Shown here: piece by piece, positions 15,050-24,126 of the stretch
Position numbering within the stretch: position 1 is the first letter of the stretch
Layout of the letters: the number at the start of each line of letters is the position of its first letter
DNA from: Rossellomorea sp. SC111
Lineage (GTDB): Bacteria > Bacillota > Bacilli > Bacillales > Bacillaceae_B
Length of the DNA: 64,000 bases
NCBI RefSeq assembly: GCF_024733565.1
Contig: NZ_JANIOC010000010.1
Location: 105,011 to 169,010, forward strand
Direction of reading: 5' to 3'
Translations under genes and position numbers: made by a program
Notes under the pieces: model-generated
Databases searched by the model: none
What the model was told of the DNA's origin: nothing
Seen by the model: the letters and a program-made list of their open reading frames with translations, nothing else

Positions 15050-15844
15050 TTGACAGTGTCAAACCAATATGAAACAGTAAAATTACATAAGGATGGGAAG
15101 GTGGCGAGGGTTCACTTGAACCGGCCGCAATCCCTGAACGCATTGGATGCCCGGCTTATGGAAGAGTTGCTGGCTGCTTTGAAGGAAGTGAAAAATGATC
15201 CATCGATTTCATTATTGATCCTGACAGGGGAGGGTAAGGGATTTTCCTCCGGGGGAGATATTAAGTCCATGCTGTCATTAAGTGGAGAGGATCAGTTTTC
15301 ACGTATCATGGATACGATCAGTGAACTTGTGATGACCTTGTACTCCATGCCGAAAGTGGTCCTGACAGGCATTCACGGGGCAGCGGCGGGGCTTGGGTTG
15401 AGCCTCGCCCTGGCTTCTGATTATATTCTTTGTGAAGAAGATAGTAAGCTCGCCATGAACTTTATCGGAATCGCTTTGATACCGGATGGAGGAAGTCATT
15501 TCCTCCTTCAGGAACGACTGGGGACGCATAAGGCAAAACGTTTGATCTGGAATGGAAAAGTATTTGAAGGACAGGAAGCCCTAATGAAAGGACTTGTCGA
15601 TGAAGCCATTCCTTCAGGGAAATTGGAGGAAGGCATAGAACGCTATACAAAACAGGTATTAAGTGCTCCAACGAAAGCTATGCTGAAAACGAAAGAAGTA
15701 TATGTTGAGTTGAACAAAGAAAGATTGCAGCATGCACTCGATCTTGAGAAGGAAGGCCAGTGGCTAATGCGCCAAACCTCCGATCACCAGGAAGGCATTC
15801 GTGCATTTGTGGAAAAGAGAAGACCTGAATTCAAGGGTGAATAA
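15050..15844 (+). CDS. yhaR: Enoyl-CoA hydratase/isomerase family protein YhaR
   Basis: A 264-residue crotonase-fold protein. The start is TTG behind AAAGGGGAGG; an upstream in-frame ATG at 15023 lacks a ribosome binding site. Oxyanion-hole blocks are LTGEGKGFSSGGDIK and GIHGAAAGLGLSLALASDYI. The second family region reads NFIGIALIPDGGSHFLLQERLG; the two canonical catalytic Glu positions are not clearly present, so it may be an isomerase or a hydratase of altered mechanism (PaaG-like), not a textbook hydratase. It follows the acyl-CoA ligase in the same direction and is placed after hemZ as in B. subtilis. Confidence 0.85.
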   Translation: MTVSNQYETVKLHKDGKVARVHLNRPQSLNALDARLMEELLAALKEVKNDPSISLLILTGEGKGFSSGGDIKSMLSLSGEDQFSRIMDTISELVMTLYSMPKVVLTGIHGAAAGLGLSLALASDYILCEEDSKLAMNFIGIALIPDGGSHFLLQERLGTHKAKRLIWNGKVFEGQEALMKGLVDEAIPSGKLEEGIERYTKQVLSAPTKAMLKTKEVYVELNKERLQHALDLEKEGQWLMRQTSDHQEGIRAFVEKRRPEFKGE

Positions 15845-15853
15845 TGAATCGAT

Positions 15854-15890
15854 AAAGGGAATCAGCCTTAAAGGGTTGGTTCCCTTTTTG
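15854..15890 (+). terminator. Terminator of yhaR
   Basis: Stem AAAGGGAA / TTCCCTTT followed by TTG, just after the stop codon. Confidence 0.65.
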
Positions 15891-15900
15891 AACATGCGCA

Positions 15901-15937
15901 AAAAAAATGCATTACAGCCATCGAAGTCTGTAATGCA
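15901..15937 (-). terminator. Terminator of yhzC (minus strand)
   Basis: A perfect 10-bp stem TGCATTACAG / CTGTAATGCA with a seven-base T-run on the minus strand, 10 bp past the yhzC stop. Confidence 0.85.
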
Positions 15938-15947
15938 AGAAGTAATC

Positions 15948-16133
15948 CTACACATGAAACAACAAGAGTTTCCCAAGTGGGGACGTACAGCGATGCGTAT
16001 GTTCAGCATAGCCTTTTTCCTCAAGCATTGTTTCTCCCATTTTCTTCGCTTCGCTGTCAGACGATGCCTCGAATGATTCATCCAGGATCTTTTTTCCGTC
16101 ATGCTCAAATACCGTCAGTTTATATACCTTCAT
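15948..16133 (-). CDS. yhzC: YhzC family small protein
   Basis: A 61-residue soluble protein that I recognise as the YhzC family of Bacillus from MKVYKLTVFEHDGKKILDES, the EEKGYAEHTHRC block and the C-terminus SPLGKLLLFHV. Predicted beta-alpha-beta-like; no catalytic motif; function unknown. It lies alone on the minus strand between yhaR and yhaQ with its own terminator. Confidence 0.75.
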   Translation of the reverse strand: MKVYKLTVFEHDGKKILDESFEASSDSEAKKMGETMLEEKGYAEHTHRCTSPLGKLLLFHV

Positions 16134-16325
16134 TATGTAATACCCCTTTTTTCTTAAAATGATGTTCTTCTTTATTTTTTCATATTATCATTTTTTTTGG
16201 AAGTCTAAATAGTTTGATAATGAAAAAACACTGGAAAATGAAACCTTTTATGGATAGAATCGTAGAGTACTAGAGAGATAAGAATGAAGGATTTCAATAA
16301 TGGGCAACAGGAGGGAAAGCGAAAG

Positions 16326-17225
16326 ATGAGTTTGAAATTACAACAGGTGACCAAAAGGTTTGGGGATTTCACAGCGGTAGATCAGCTGTCACTCGACATT
16401 CCCCCAAGTGAAATGTTCGGGTTCCTTGGAGCGAATGGAGCCGGAAAGACGACGACCTTTCGAATGGTGTTAGGATTATTGGATGCAACAGAAGGCAGGA
16501 TCACGTGGGACGGAAAGGGGATTGATTATACCACCAGTCCGGAAATCGGGTATCTCCCTGAAGAAAGAGGACTATATCCGAAAATGAAGGTAAGTGATCA
16601 AATCGTCTATTTGGCACGCCTCCGGGGGATGGAGAAGAAGACGATCCTGCAAGAATTGGATTATTGGCTGAAGCGATTCAATGTTCCTCAATACCTCAAT
16701 AAAAAAGTGGAGGAACTCTCAAAGGGGAATCAGCAAAAAATTCAATTCATCGCATCGGTCATTCATAAGCCGAAACTATTAATCCTCGATGAACCATTCA
16801 GCGGTCTTGATCCCGTGAATGTGGAGCTATTGAAGGACGCCGTAAGGGAAATCAAAAAGAATGGAACGACCATCGTGTTCTCAAGTCACCGGATGGAGCA
16901 TGTAGAGGAGCTCTGTGAAAGCTTATGCATCATGCATAAAGGTCGTCCAGTGGTACATGGCGGACTGAAGGAAATCAAACGTTCCTTTGGAAAGAAGAAT
17001 GTCGTGATCCATGCAGACTTTGATCTTACTTACTTAAAGGACATGCAGGGAGTGACAAAGCTTAAGGAAACGACGGAAGGAGTCCTGCTTCAGGTGGAAT
17101 CCGAGGCTGCCGCTCAAGGGGTATTCCATGATGTCGTCCAAAAGGGCTTCCTGCGCAAATTCGAGCTGGAGGAACCTTCACTGAACGATATATTTATAGA
17201 AAAGGTGGGAACTTCTTATGAATAA
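16326..17225 (+). CDS. yhaQ: ABC exporter ATP-binding protein YhaQ
   Basis: A 299-residue ABC ATPase of the NatA/drug-export type. Walker A is GANGAGKTT, the signature is LSKGNQQKIQF, Walker B is KLLILDEPFSGLDP, and the switch His lies in FSSHRMEH. A C-terminal domain of about 80 residues follows, as in NatA-like ATPases. The start at 16326 follows AGGAGGGAAAG; an ATG 42 bp upstream is less well placed. It overlaps the permease gene by 8 bp. The pair is thought to form a sodium-exporter-like or drug-type efflux system; the substrate is unknown. Confidence 0.9.
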   Translation: MSLKLQQVTKRFGDFTAVDQLSLDIPPSEMFGFLGANGAGKTTTFRMVLGLLDATEGRITWDGKGIDYTTSPEIGYLPEERGLYPKMKVSDQIVYLARLRGMEKKTILQELDYWLKRFNVPQYLNKKVEELSKGNQQKIQFIASVIHKPKLLILDEPFSGLDPVNVELLKDAVREIKKNGTTIVFSSHRMEHVEELCESLCIMHKGRPVVHGGLKEIKRSFGKKNVVIHADFDLTYLKDMQGVTKLKETTEGVLLQVESEAAAQGVFHDVVQKGFLRKFELEEPSLNDIFIEKVGTSYE

Positions 17226-18468
17226 TTTCTTCTTGATCCTCGGTCATTCCTATATGTCAAAATTGAAAGCTAAGTCTTTTATCATATCCACCGTCATCAT
17301 TGCCGCTGCACTTGTCCTACTGGCCAATTTCGACAGCGTCATTTCGAGTTTCACAGATGATGAAGGGAGCAGGGTAGCGGTACAGGATGAAACGGGCAAA
17401 TTATATGAACCGCTCCTGCAGCAGCTGGAGACGATGAATAGTGAGATTCAATTAGAGTCTGCTTCGGAATCAACAAAGGAGATCGAGAAAAAAATAGAGT
17501 CAGAAGAATTTAAAGGCTTACTGGTATTAAGTGAAAACAGTGATGGCCTCCCACAGGCTCTGTATAAATCGAACTCATTATCAGAGTCCGCCGTGACCGG
17601 GGAATTGCAGGCAGCCTTGCAAAATGTAAAATCGTCCCTTGCTTCGAGTAAACTGAATTTGTCCGGGGAGGAGCTCTCCTTGTTAAGTGCCCCCGTTGAA
17701 TTCGAGAAAGAAGCACTCCTTGAGGGGGCGAAGTCTGAAGAAGAACTTAGTCAGGCGAGGGGCATTGTTTACGTCTTATTATTCTTTATCTATTTCTCGG
17801 TGATTGCCTATGCCAATATGACGGCGATGGAGGTCGCCACCGAGAAAAGCTCCAGGGTCATGGAAATCCTCATATCAAGTGTGTCACCGGTGAAACAAAT
17901 GTTTGCCAAAATCATTGGAATCGGTCTCGTTGGCTTGACTCAATTAGCCGTCATCCTTGGTGTAGGTTATTTTACCCTGATTCGTAAGAAGGATGAACTG
18001 GTAGGGGGCTTCTTTGAAGGATTCGGATTTGAATCCCTATCACTCAGTGTCATCATTTATGCTGTCATCTTCTTTCTGCTCGGTTATTTCCTGTATGCAA
18101 CCCTGGCAGCGCTACTTGGTTCACTTGTGAGCAGAATTGAAGATGTCCAGCAGATGATCATGCCGATGACCTTCCTGATCATGATCGGATTCTTCATATC
18201 CATGTTTGGCCTCGGGAGTCCGGAATCGGGCTTTGTGACGGTAACATCTTACATTCCATTTTTCACACCGATGGTCATGTTCCTGCGTGTCGGGATGCTG
18301 AACCTGCCTGTGTATGAGCCGGTCATCGGGATACTCGTCCTGCTTGTGTCCATCACTCTTCTTGGAGTTTTCGGTGCGCGTGTCTATCGAGGAGGGGTGC
18401 TTCTATACGGGAAGTCCAATTCATATAAAGATATTAAGAAAGCAATCGATTTAACATCAAAGAAATAA
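17218..18468 (+). CDS. yhaP: ABC-2 type permease YhaP
   Basis: A 416-residue membrane partner of YhaQ. It has an N-terminal TM (residues 19-38), a large extracytoplasmic loop (about 40-180) typical of NatB-type permeases, then five to six TM helices from about residue 180 (VYVLLFFIYFSVIAYANMTA onward), with the coupling segment ATEKSSRVMEILISSVSP conserved in ABC-2 permeases. Start overlaps the ATPase gene, indicating coupled translation. A terminator follows. Substrate unknown. Confidence 0.9.
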   Translation: MNNFFLILGHSYMSKLKAKSFIISTVIIAAALVLLANFDSVISSFTDDEGSRVAVQDETGKLYEPLLQQLETMNSEIQLESASESTKEIEKKIESEEFKGLLVLSENSDGLPQALYKSNSLSESAVTGELQAALQNVKSSLASSKLNLSGEELSLLSAPVEFEKEALLEGAKSEEELSQARGIVYVLLFFIYFSVIAYANMTAMEVATEKSSRVMEILISSVSPVKQMFAKIIGIGLVGLTQLAVILGVGYFTLIRKKDELVGGFFEGFGFESLSLSVIIYAVIFFLLGYFLYATLAALLGSLVSRIEDVQQMIMPMTFLIMIGFFISMFGLGSPESGFVTVTSYIPFFTPMVMFLRVGMLNLPVYEPVIGILVLLVSITLLGVFGARVYRGGVLLYGKSNSYKDIKKAIDLTSKK

Positions 18469-18471
18469 GTG

Positions 18472-18506
18472 GAAGGCTGTCACCTTTAAAGGGGCAGCCT
18501 TTTTAT
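18472..18506 (+). terminator. Terminator of yhaQP
   Basis: Stem AAGGCTG / CAGCCTT followed by TTTT. Confidence 0.85.
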
Positions 18507-18611
18507 CATGAATCGGATAATTTGAGAATACATACTGAAAACTTCTCCGGTTTTAGGATATAATGAATGAATATCAGAACGTATATTCGTAGTGTTAGAG
18601 GAGGGGACTTC

Positions 18612-19823
18612 ATGGAGAACATACGGTTTTTTCATGTAGCAGACTTGCATTTAGACAGTCCGTTTACAGGACTGAAGCATTTACCAAAAGAAGTATTCGA
18701 ACGAATACATAATAGTACCTTTGCTTCCTTTGAAAAAGTGGTGAAAGAAGCAATAGGAAGAGAAGTCGACTTTATAATTCTCAGTGGGGATTTGTTTGAT
18801 GAAGAAGACCGAAGCATCAGGGCGCAGGCAAAGTTAGTGAAACAATTTCAAATACTTCATTCACATGATATCCCTGTCTACGTCGTTCACGGAAATCATG
18901 ATCATCTCAGCAGCCGTAGATTAGAACTGGATATGCCGGATAACATACATATTTTCAACGAGAAAACTGAAGTGAAACAGCTTACTACAAAGAATGGTAC
19001 CCCTGTTGATATTGTAGGATTCAGCTATGGAACAAGGCATATCCGGGAAAGAAGGATCGGGGAATATCCTAAAGGAGCGGCAGAGCGTTATACAATCGGA
19101 ATCCTGCATGGAAGTGAAGGGAGCATGCATTCTTCTCATGAAACGTATGCCCCTTTTACGATAAATGAATTATTGGAGAAGAATTACCATTACTGGGCAC
19201 TCGGGCATATTCATCAACGCCGGATTTTGCATGAAGAGCCCTTTATCGTCTATCCCGGAAATATCCAGGGCAGGCATCGAAAGGAGACCGGTGCGAAGGG
19301 GTGCTATGAAGTCATACTTGGTGAGCATCAGACAGAGCTGACGTTCATTCCCACCCATGATTTGATATGGGAAACATGCGATGTACACCTGCATGGTATA
19401 GGGAGGTTTGGAGAGGTGTTTCAGCGGATCCAACAGGCGATGGAAACCATAAGTGAAGATAGCTTGATTGAAATCGTCCTAACCGATGAAGATTCACTCC
19501 CTGAAGATATGATGAGCAAGGTTGAAAATGGTGATCTCCTGGAGGCACTGCAATCCGATATTGAAGATCATGGGAAATTGAAATGGGTACACTCCATACG
19601 CCGGTCTCCCGGCACCACAGTGTTAAAGGAACATGATCCCTTTCTACAGGATGTGATTTCAACCATTGAAAGCTTGGAAGGGGAAGAGTGGAAAGAAGTC
19701 CTGGCAGACCTGTATGAACATCCGTCGATCTACCGATTTCTTGAACCTTTGGAGGACGAAGAGAAGAACGATCTGATAGAAGAAACAAAGCACTTACTGA
19801 AAAATGGTGGTGAAAGAAATTGA
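18612..19823 (+). CDS. yhaO: Metallophosphoesterase / SbcD-like DNA repair exonuclease YhaO
   Basis: A 403-residue calcineurin-like phosphoesterase with all metal motifs: DLHLDSPF, LSGDLFDE, HGNHDH, ILHGS and GHIHQR. It resembles the nuclease subunit Mre11/SbcD, with a C-terminal capping domain. The start is the ATG after GAGGAGGGG; a promoter-like TATAAT lies about 45 bp upstream. It overlaps yhaN (SbcC-like) by 4 bp, the usual nuclease-ATPase pairing, so the two probably form a membrane-associated DNA end-processing complex (inference). yhaM follows. Confidence 0.88.
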   Translation: MENIRFFHVADLHLDSPFTGLKHLPKEVFERIHNSTFASFEKVVKEAIGREVDFIILSGDLFDEEDRSIRAQAKLVKQFQILHSHDIPVYVVHGNHDHLSSRRLELDMPDNIHIFNEKTEVKQLTTKNGTPVDIVGFSYGTRHIRERRIGEYPKGAAERYTIGILHGSEGSMHSSHETYAPFTINELLEKNYHYWALGHIHQRRILHEEPFIVYPGNIQGRHRKETGAKGCYEVILGEHQTELTFIPTHDLIWETCDVHLHGIGRFGEVFQRIQQAMETISEDSLIEIVLTDEDSLPEDMMSKVENGDLLEALQSDIEDHGKLKWVHSIRRSPGTTVLKEHDPFLQDVISTIESLEGEEWKEVLADLYEHPSIYRFLEPLEDEEKNDLIEETKHLLKNGGERN

Positions 19824-22780
19824 AGCTGATGGAACTTCATATTTACGGATATGGGAAGCTTGAGAACAAGCGTTATACACTTAGCGATCTTCAATTATTC
19901 TATGGAGAAAATGAAGCGGGTAAATCGACGATCATGTCCTTCATTCATAGCATTCTATTCGGTTTTCCTACGAAACAGCAATCTTTGTTGAGGTACGTAC
20001 CGAAATCATCGACCGAGTATGGTGGGAAAATCCTTTGTCAAATGGACGTGCAAGGGATTGTGAGCATCGAGCGGATCAAAGGGAAGGCTGCAGGAGACGT
20101 AACTGTCCAATTTGAAGATGGAAGTGTGGAGGGAGAAGAAACCCTCCAACAAATGTTGGGGAAAATGGACCGGTCCACCTATCAAAACATCTTCTCATTC
20201 AACCTGGATGGCCTTCAAAACATCCAACGACTCAAAAAAGAGGAGCTGAACCAGTATTTATTCACAGCGGGTTCAACAGGGACGGACCTTCTAATGAAGC
20301 TTTCGCAGGACTGGCAGAAAGAAAGGGAATTGCTGTTTAAGAAATCAGGGAGAAAACCGAAGATCAATGTAGTCATTTCCCAACTGAAAGACCTTGAAAA
20401 ACAAGTAAAGGAAGGGAAGGAGAAAAACGATCAGTACCTGCCCCTCATAGAGAGACGCAGATCACTGGAGTCGGATATATCAGCCATGGAGAGGGAAAAG
20501 GAGCTTCTTTCTGAAAAGAGAGAAAATCTTGTTTCCGTAAATGAAAATTGGGAGACACTTGTCCAATTTTATGATGTGGAAACACGCCTCTCCCGGCTGA
20601 ATGACCTCGATTTCCCTCCAAACGGATTAGAAAGAATGAACGAGCTGAAAATCGAAGAAAGACAAACGTCAGCCTATCTTGAGACCCTGAAGAGCAAGCA
20701 AAAGAATCTACAAGAAAAGTTGGAATCAAACGATCAGGACCTTACATTAAAGGAAGACATTCCGTATATGGAGAAACTATTGTCCCAGCAATCCTCTTAT
20801 CTGAAATGGAAAGAAGAGAGCAGGGAACGAAGCAGAGAATTGAGAATTGTCCAAAGTAAAATCAACGACACAATCAGGGAATTGGGACTGCAGATTGACA
20901 TGGAAAATATCCCGACATTGAACACAAGCCTGATGATGTCTGAAAACATCCAACAGGCTTTGGACCATCAGACCAAACTCCTTCACGAACGGGAAAGCCT
21001 GGATAAGCTTCAAGAAGAGGAAATGGAAGAACTTCAAGCCATCGAAAAAAAATGCGAAAACTTAGAAAAACGATTAATGGAAGAGGATGAATATCAAGAA
21101 TTACAACGAAAGGTCAAAGCTCTCACCGGCAGGCATTCTACGATGGAGCAGATGGAATGGATGAATCTGCAAGTAAAGGAGGCAGAGGAAAACTATAGTC
21201 GAAAAAAAGCTTCCTATTCGTATCAGATGCTTATCAGTGGTGGAGCACTCTTGATTGCAATGGGATTCGGTTTATGGGGGATGTTCTCCGGCAATTGGAT
21301 CATGGCAGGTCTGAGCTTGCTGTTTCTGATGGCTATCGGTGGAACCATCTTTCAATCGAGGAAGAATGTCAGGAAAGAAACCCTCACCCTCCAAAAGCTC
21401 AAGGCAAGAGCCAAAGAAATTCAACCGGAGAAAAGCGGGACTCTGGATACAGCAGAACAAAGCCTGTTGGAACAAATGGAATTTCGTAACGAGTGGAAGC
21501 AGCGGGTCCTATCGTTGGAAGAACAGGAACTGAAAATCCAGAAGCTTCATGGGAGAAAGGAAGAGCTTGAGAAAGCAATCGTCCAGGGAGAGGGAAGGAT
21601 AGAACGCCTGAAAAAGGAGTTATACTTACCTTCCGATTTTCATTGGAAGTGGCTGCGTGATGCATTTGCCAAGATGAAAGAATTAGTTTCTTCCTATGAA
21701 AGGTATACTCATCTATCCGATGAAGAGGCTTATTCAGGGGAGAAAGTGAAGGAATTCACTGAAGAATGCCGGGATTGGTTTCACCGTCATTCCCTCTTGT
21801 TCACGACGGTGGAGGAAGGACTCCTTCAATTGAAAAGGATGATGCAGGATCTGGAGAAACGTCAGCTGGTAGTCGAAAATATTGCTGCAGAGTTAGAGCC
21901 ATTATACTTGGATATCGAAAAACATTCCATAGAAGTTGAGAAAATCCGTCATGATATGCATGACCTTATTGATATAACTGGCTGCTCCGGGGAAATGGAA
22001 TTCCGGGAGAAGGCTCTGAAGGTTCAGGATCGTAACGAACTCTGGACTCAATATAGGGGGATGAAAACGAGATTGACCCAAAAAACCCTTGATACGTTCC
22101 TTGAGTTTCCATCGTTGGAAGAAAGTAAGAGGGAATCGACCCGGGTCTTACAATCCATCGATGAGTTGTCAAAGGAGATGTCCGCTCAGCAAAAAGAACT
22201 GGCCTCCCTTTCGTATGAAATCAAAACGTTAGAGGAAGGAAAGAGCTATTCGACCCTCCTTCAAGAATTCCAAAGTAAAAAAGCCGAGGTGGCAGAGCTA
22301 GCCTTCGAATGGTCTAAATATACATTGGCAGAAGTCTCCTTAAAGAGAACTATGGAACTATATCAGAAAACCAAAATGCCGAAAGTCATTGAGCTAGCAG
22401 AAGAAAACTTCAGGGAACTGACAGAAGGGCATTATCAACGCATTTTCTTGCTGGAGGATGAAATGATCAAGGTTGAGAGGAAGGATGGGACCATCTTTCA
22501 TGCAATCGAACTAAGTCAAGGTACGAAAGAGCAGCTTTTTATTTCGATTCGCTTTGCCCTCATTCAATCAATCGGTGATAAATATCCTTTGCCTGTTTTG
22601 ATAGATGATGGGGTAGTCAACTTTGACCTGGCCAGGACAAAGGCATTTCTTTCGCTCCTAAGGAAAGTGGCAAGGGACCATCAAGTGTTATTCTTTACCT
22701 GCCACCCCCATATCAAACAATCGTTTGCGGATGAAGAGACGATTGTGTTAAAGAGGAAGGAAGCGACCCGGACTTCTTGA
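19820..22780 (+). CDS. yhaN: SbcC/Rad50-like coiled-coil ATPase YhaN
   Basis: A 986-residue SMC-like protein with a TTG start coupled to the yhaO stop. Walker A is GENEAGKST (about residues 33-41). Long coiled coils span about 160-470 and 520-850, and the ATPase C-terminal half contains the signature-like LSQGTKEQL and Walker B LPVLIDDG. Unusually for Rad50-type proteins, two hydrophobic membrane helices (about residues 470-510) sit in the middle, where a zinc hook would be expected; this is known for YhaN-type proteins and would anchor the complex to the membrane. Partner: YhaO nuclease. Confidence 0.88.
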   Translation: MKLMELHIYGYGKLENKRYTLSDLQLFYGENEAGKSTIMSFIHSILFGFPTKQQSLLRYVPKSSTEYGGKILCQMDVQGIVSIERIKGKAAGDVTVQFEDGSVEGEETLQQMLGKMDRSTYQNIFSFNLDGLQNIQRLKKEELNQYLFTAGSTGTDLLMKLSQDWQKERELLFKKSGRKPKINVVISQLKDLEKQVKEGKEKNDQYLPLIERRRSLESDISAMEREKELLSEKRENLVSVNENWETLVQFYDVETRLSRLNDLDFPPNGLERMNELKIEERQTSAYLETLKSKQKNLQEKLESNDQDLTLKEDIPYMEKLLSQQSSYLKWKEESRERSRELRIVQSKINDTIRELGLQIDMENIPTLNTSLMMSENIQQALDHQTKLLHERESLDKLQEEEMEELQAIEKKCENLEKRLMEEDEYQELQRKVKALTGRHSTMEQMEWMNLQVKEAEENYSRKKASYSYQMLISGGALLIAMGFGLWGMFSGNWIMAGLSLLFLMAIGGTIFQSRKNVRKETLTLQKLKARAKEIQPEKSGTLDTAEQSLLEQMEFRNEWKQRVLSLEEQELKIQKLHGRKEELEKAIVQGEGRIERLKKELYLPSDFHWKWLRDAFAKMKELVSSYERYTHLSDEEAYSGEKVKEFTEECRDWFHRHSLLFTTVEEGLLQLKRMMQDLEKRQLVVENIAAELEPLYLDIEKHSIEVEKIRHDMHDLIDITGCSGEMEFREKALKVQDRNELWTQYRGMKTRLTQKTLDTFLEFPSLEESKRESTRVLQSIDELSKEMSAQQKELASLSYEIKTLEEGKSYSTLLQEFQSKKAEVAELAFEWSKYTLAEVSLKRTMELYQKTKMPKVIELAEENFRELTEGHYQRIFLLEDEMIKVERKDGTIFHAIELSQGTKEQLFISIRFALIQSIGDKYPLPVLIDDGVVNFDLARTKAFLSLLRKVARDHQVLFFTCHPHIKQSFADEETIVLKRKEATRTS

Positions 22781-22834
22781 GTACAAAAATATGATATACT
22801 GAAACTACTTTTATTTAGGAACGGAGGAGAAGAG

Positions 22835-23776
22835 ATGTCAGGTATTACACAATTTAGCGTAGGTGAGACGATCGACTTGCCATTATTGATCAAGCAAATG
22901 ATCAAAGGTACCACAAATACAGGAAAACCGTTTCTCACGCTGATTCTGCAGGATAAGAGCGGAGATATGGAAGCGAAGCTCTGGGATGCTTCTGAGCAGG
23001 ATGAGAAGGCATACCAGCCTGAAACGATTGTGAGGGTTGTGGGGGACATACACAGCTACCGTGGAAAGAATCAGCTAAAGATCAAACAAATCCGGCCAGC
23101 TTCCCCTGCGGATGGCTTTGCCATTTCAGACTTCCTTGAAACGGCACCGGTGAGCATAGATGAGATGACAAGCAAGATTACACAGTATATCTTTGAAATG
23201 AGAAACCCGAACATCCAGCGCATCACAAGGCACCTGATCAAGAAATATCAAAAGCCATTCCTTGAATATCCGGCAGCTACGAAGAATCATCATGAATTCG
23301 TATCAGGACTCGCCTATCATGTGGTCTCGATGCTGGATCTTTCGAAAGCCATTGCCGGACTGTATCCTTCTCTGGATTCGGATCTTCTCTATGCCGGTGT
23401 GATCCTTCACGATTTAGGGAAAGTCATCGAGCTGTCGGGTCCTACCTCGACAACGTACACGATTGAAGGGAATTTGATCGGGCACATTTCGATCATGGTG
23501 AATGAAATCGGGAAGGCGGCGGATGAACTGGGAATCGAAGGCGAAGAGGTCATGATCCTTCAACATCTCGTATTGAGTCATCACGGGAAAGCCGAGTGGG
23601 GAAGTCCTAAGCCACCCCTGATCCGGGAAGCTGAAATCCTTCACTACATCGATAATGTCGACGCAAAGATGAACATGCTTGATCGGGCACTTGAGCGGGT
23701 GAAGCCGGGAGAGTATACGGAGAGAGTATTTGCACTCGACAACCGTTCGTTCTATAAACCAACCTTTCATAAATAA
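22835..23776 (+). CDS. yhaM: 3'-5' exoribonuclease YhaM
   Basis: A 313-residue protein with an N-terminal OB fold (about residues 15-85, [19 protein letters not shown]) and a C-terminal HD domain ([38 protein letters not shown]) that binds divalent metal. YhaM is a Mn2+-dependent 3'-5' exoribonuclease that also acts on single-stranded DNA. It lies 54 bp after yhaN and has a strong ribosome binding site, GGAGGAGAAG. It is the last gene of the yhaONM unit, closed by a perfect hairpin. Confidence 0.92.
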   Translation: MSGITQFSVGETIDLPLLIKQMIKGTTNTGKPFLTLILQDKSGDMEAKLWDASEQDEKAYQPETIVRVVGDIHSYRGKNQLKIKQIRPASPADGFAISDFLETAPVSIDEMTSKITQYIFEMRNPNIQRITRHLIKKYQKPFLEYPAATKNHHEFVSGLAYHVVSMLDLSKAIAGLYPSLDSDLLYAGVILHDLGKVIELSGPTSTTYTIEGNLIGHISIMVNEIGKAADELGIEGEEVMILQHLVLSHHGKAEWGSPKPPLIREAEILHYIDNVDAKMNMLDRALERVKPGEYTERVFALDNRSFYKPTFHK

Positions 23777-23781
23777 AGATG

Positions 23782-23816
23782 AAAAGAATCCGGTCCATGG
23801 ACCGGATTCTTTTTTG
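23782..23816 (+). terminator. Terminator of yhaM
   Basis: Arms AAGAATCCGG / CCGGATTCTT with a central GGTCC/GGACC extension, then six T. Confidence 0.92.
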
Positions 23817-23893
23817 AATCATAGGTCATATTTTCTTCCAGACCCTCATATAGTGTTAATAAATGAGGACAAACCTAAAAGGAGATGAAGCAA

Positions 23894-24073
23894 ATGACCC
23901 TGCCTATTTGGATGTACCTGGTTGTAGCAGGAATTTTCGGTAGTGCCTTTATGACGATCAAATCGGCGAAGGAAGAAAAGACGATGGAAGATGAGTGGAT
24001 TGAGAAAGAAGGGGAAGTCTATATTCATCGAATGGAAGAAGAAAAAGAGAAGAAGCGTCAACTGACGTCATGA
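23894..24073 (+). CDS. yhaL: Sporulation protein YhaL
   Basis: A 59-residue protein with one N-terminal TM helix (LPIWMYLVVAGIFGSAFMTI) and a highly charged, Glu/Lys-rich cytosolic tail (EEEKEKKRQ). This is the YhaL family, sporulation-associated in B. subtilis. I chose the ATG at 23894, which is 9 nt after GGAG; an ATG three codons earlier overlaps the ribosome binding site. It converges on prsA with a shared terminator. Confidence 0.8.
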   Translation: MTLPIWMYLVVAGIFGSAFMTIKSAKEEKTMEDEWIEKEGEVYIHRMEEEKEKKRQLTS

Positions 24074-24083
24074 TCATTTCATA

Positions 24084-24124
24084 AAAAAAGGACTGATGGC
24101 TCATAATAGCCGTCAGTCCTTTTC
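24084..24124. terminator. Bidirectional terminator between yhaL and prsA
   Basis: Stem AAGGACTGA / TCAGTCCTT with inner GGCT/AGCC, A-run before and T-run after, so it can serve both convergent genes. Confidence 0.9.
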
Positions 24125-24126
24125 GA

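Noticed and set aside
16140-16325. Riboswitch or attenuator upstream of yhaQ
   Set aside because: Only an AT-rich imperfect inverted repeat (TTTTTTCAT/ATGAAAAAA); no conserved core recognised.
19820-22780. YhaN as a fusion of an ATPase with an unrelated membrane protein
   Set aside because: The two central hydrophobic helices are a known property of YhaN-type proteins.
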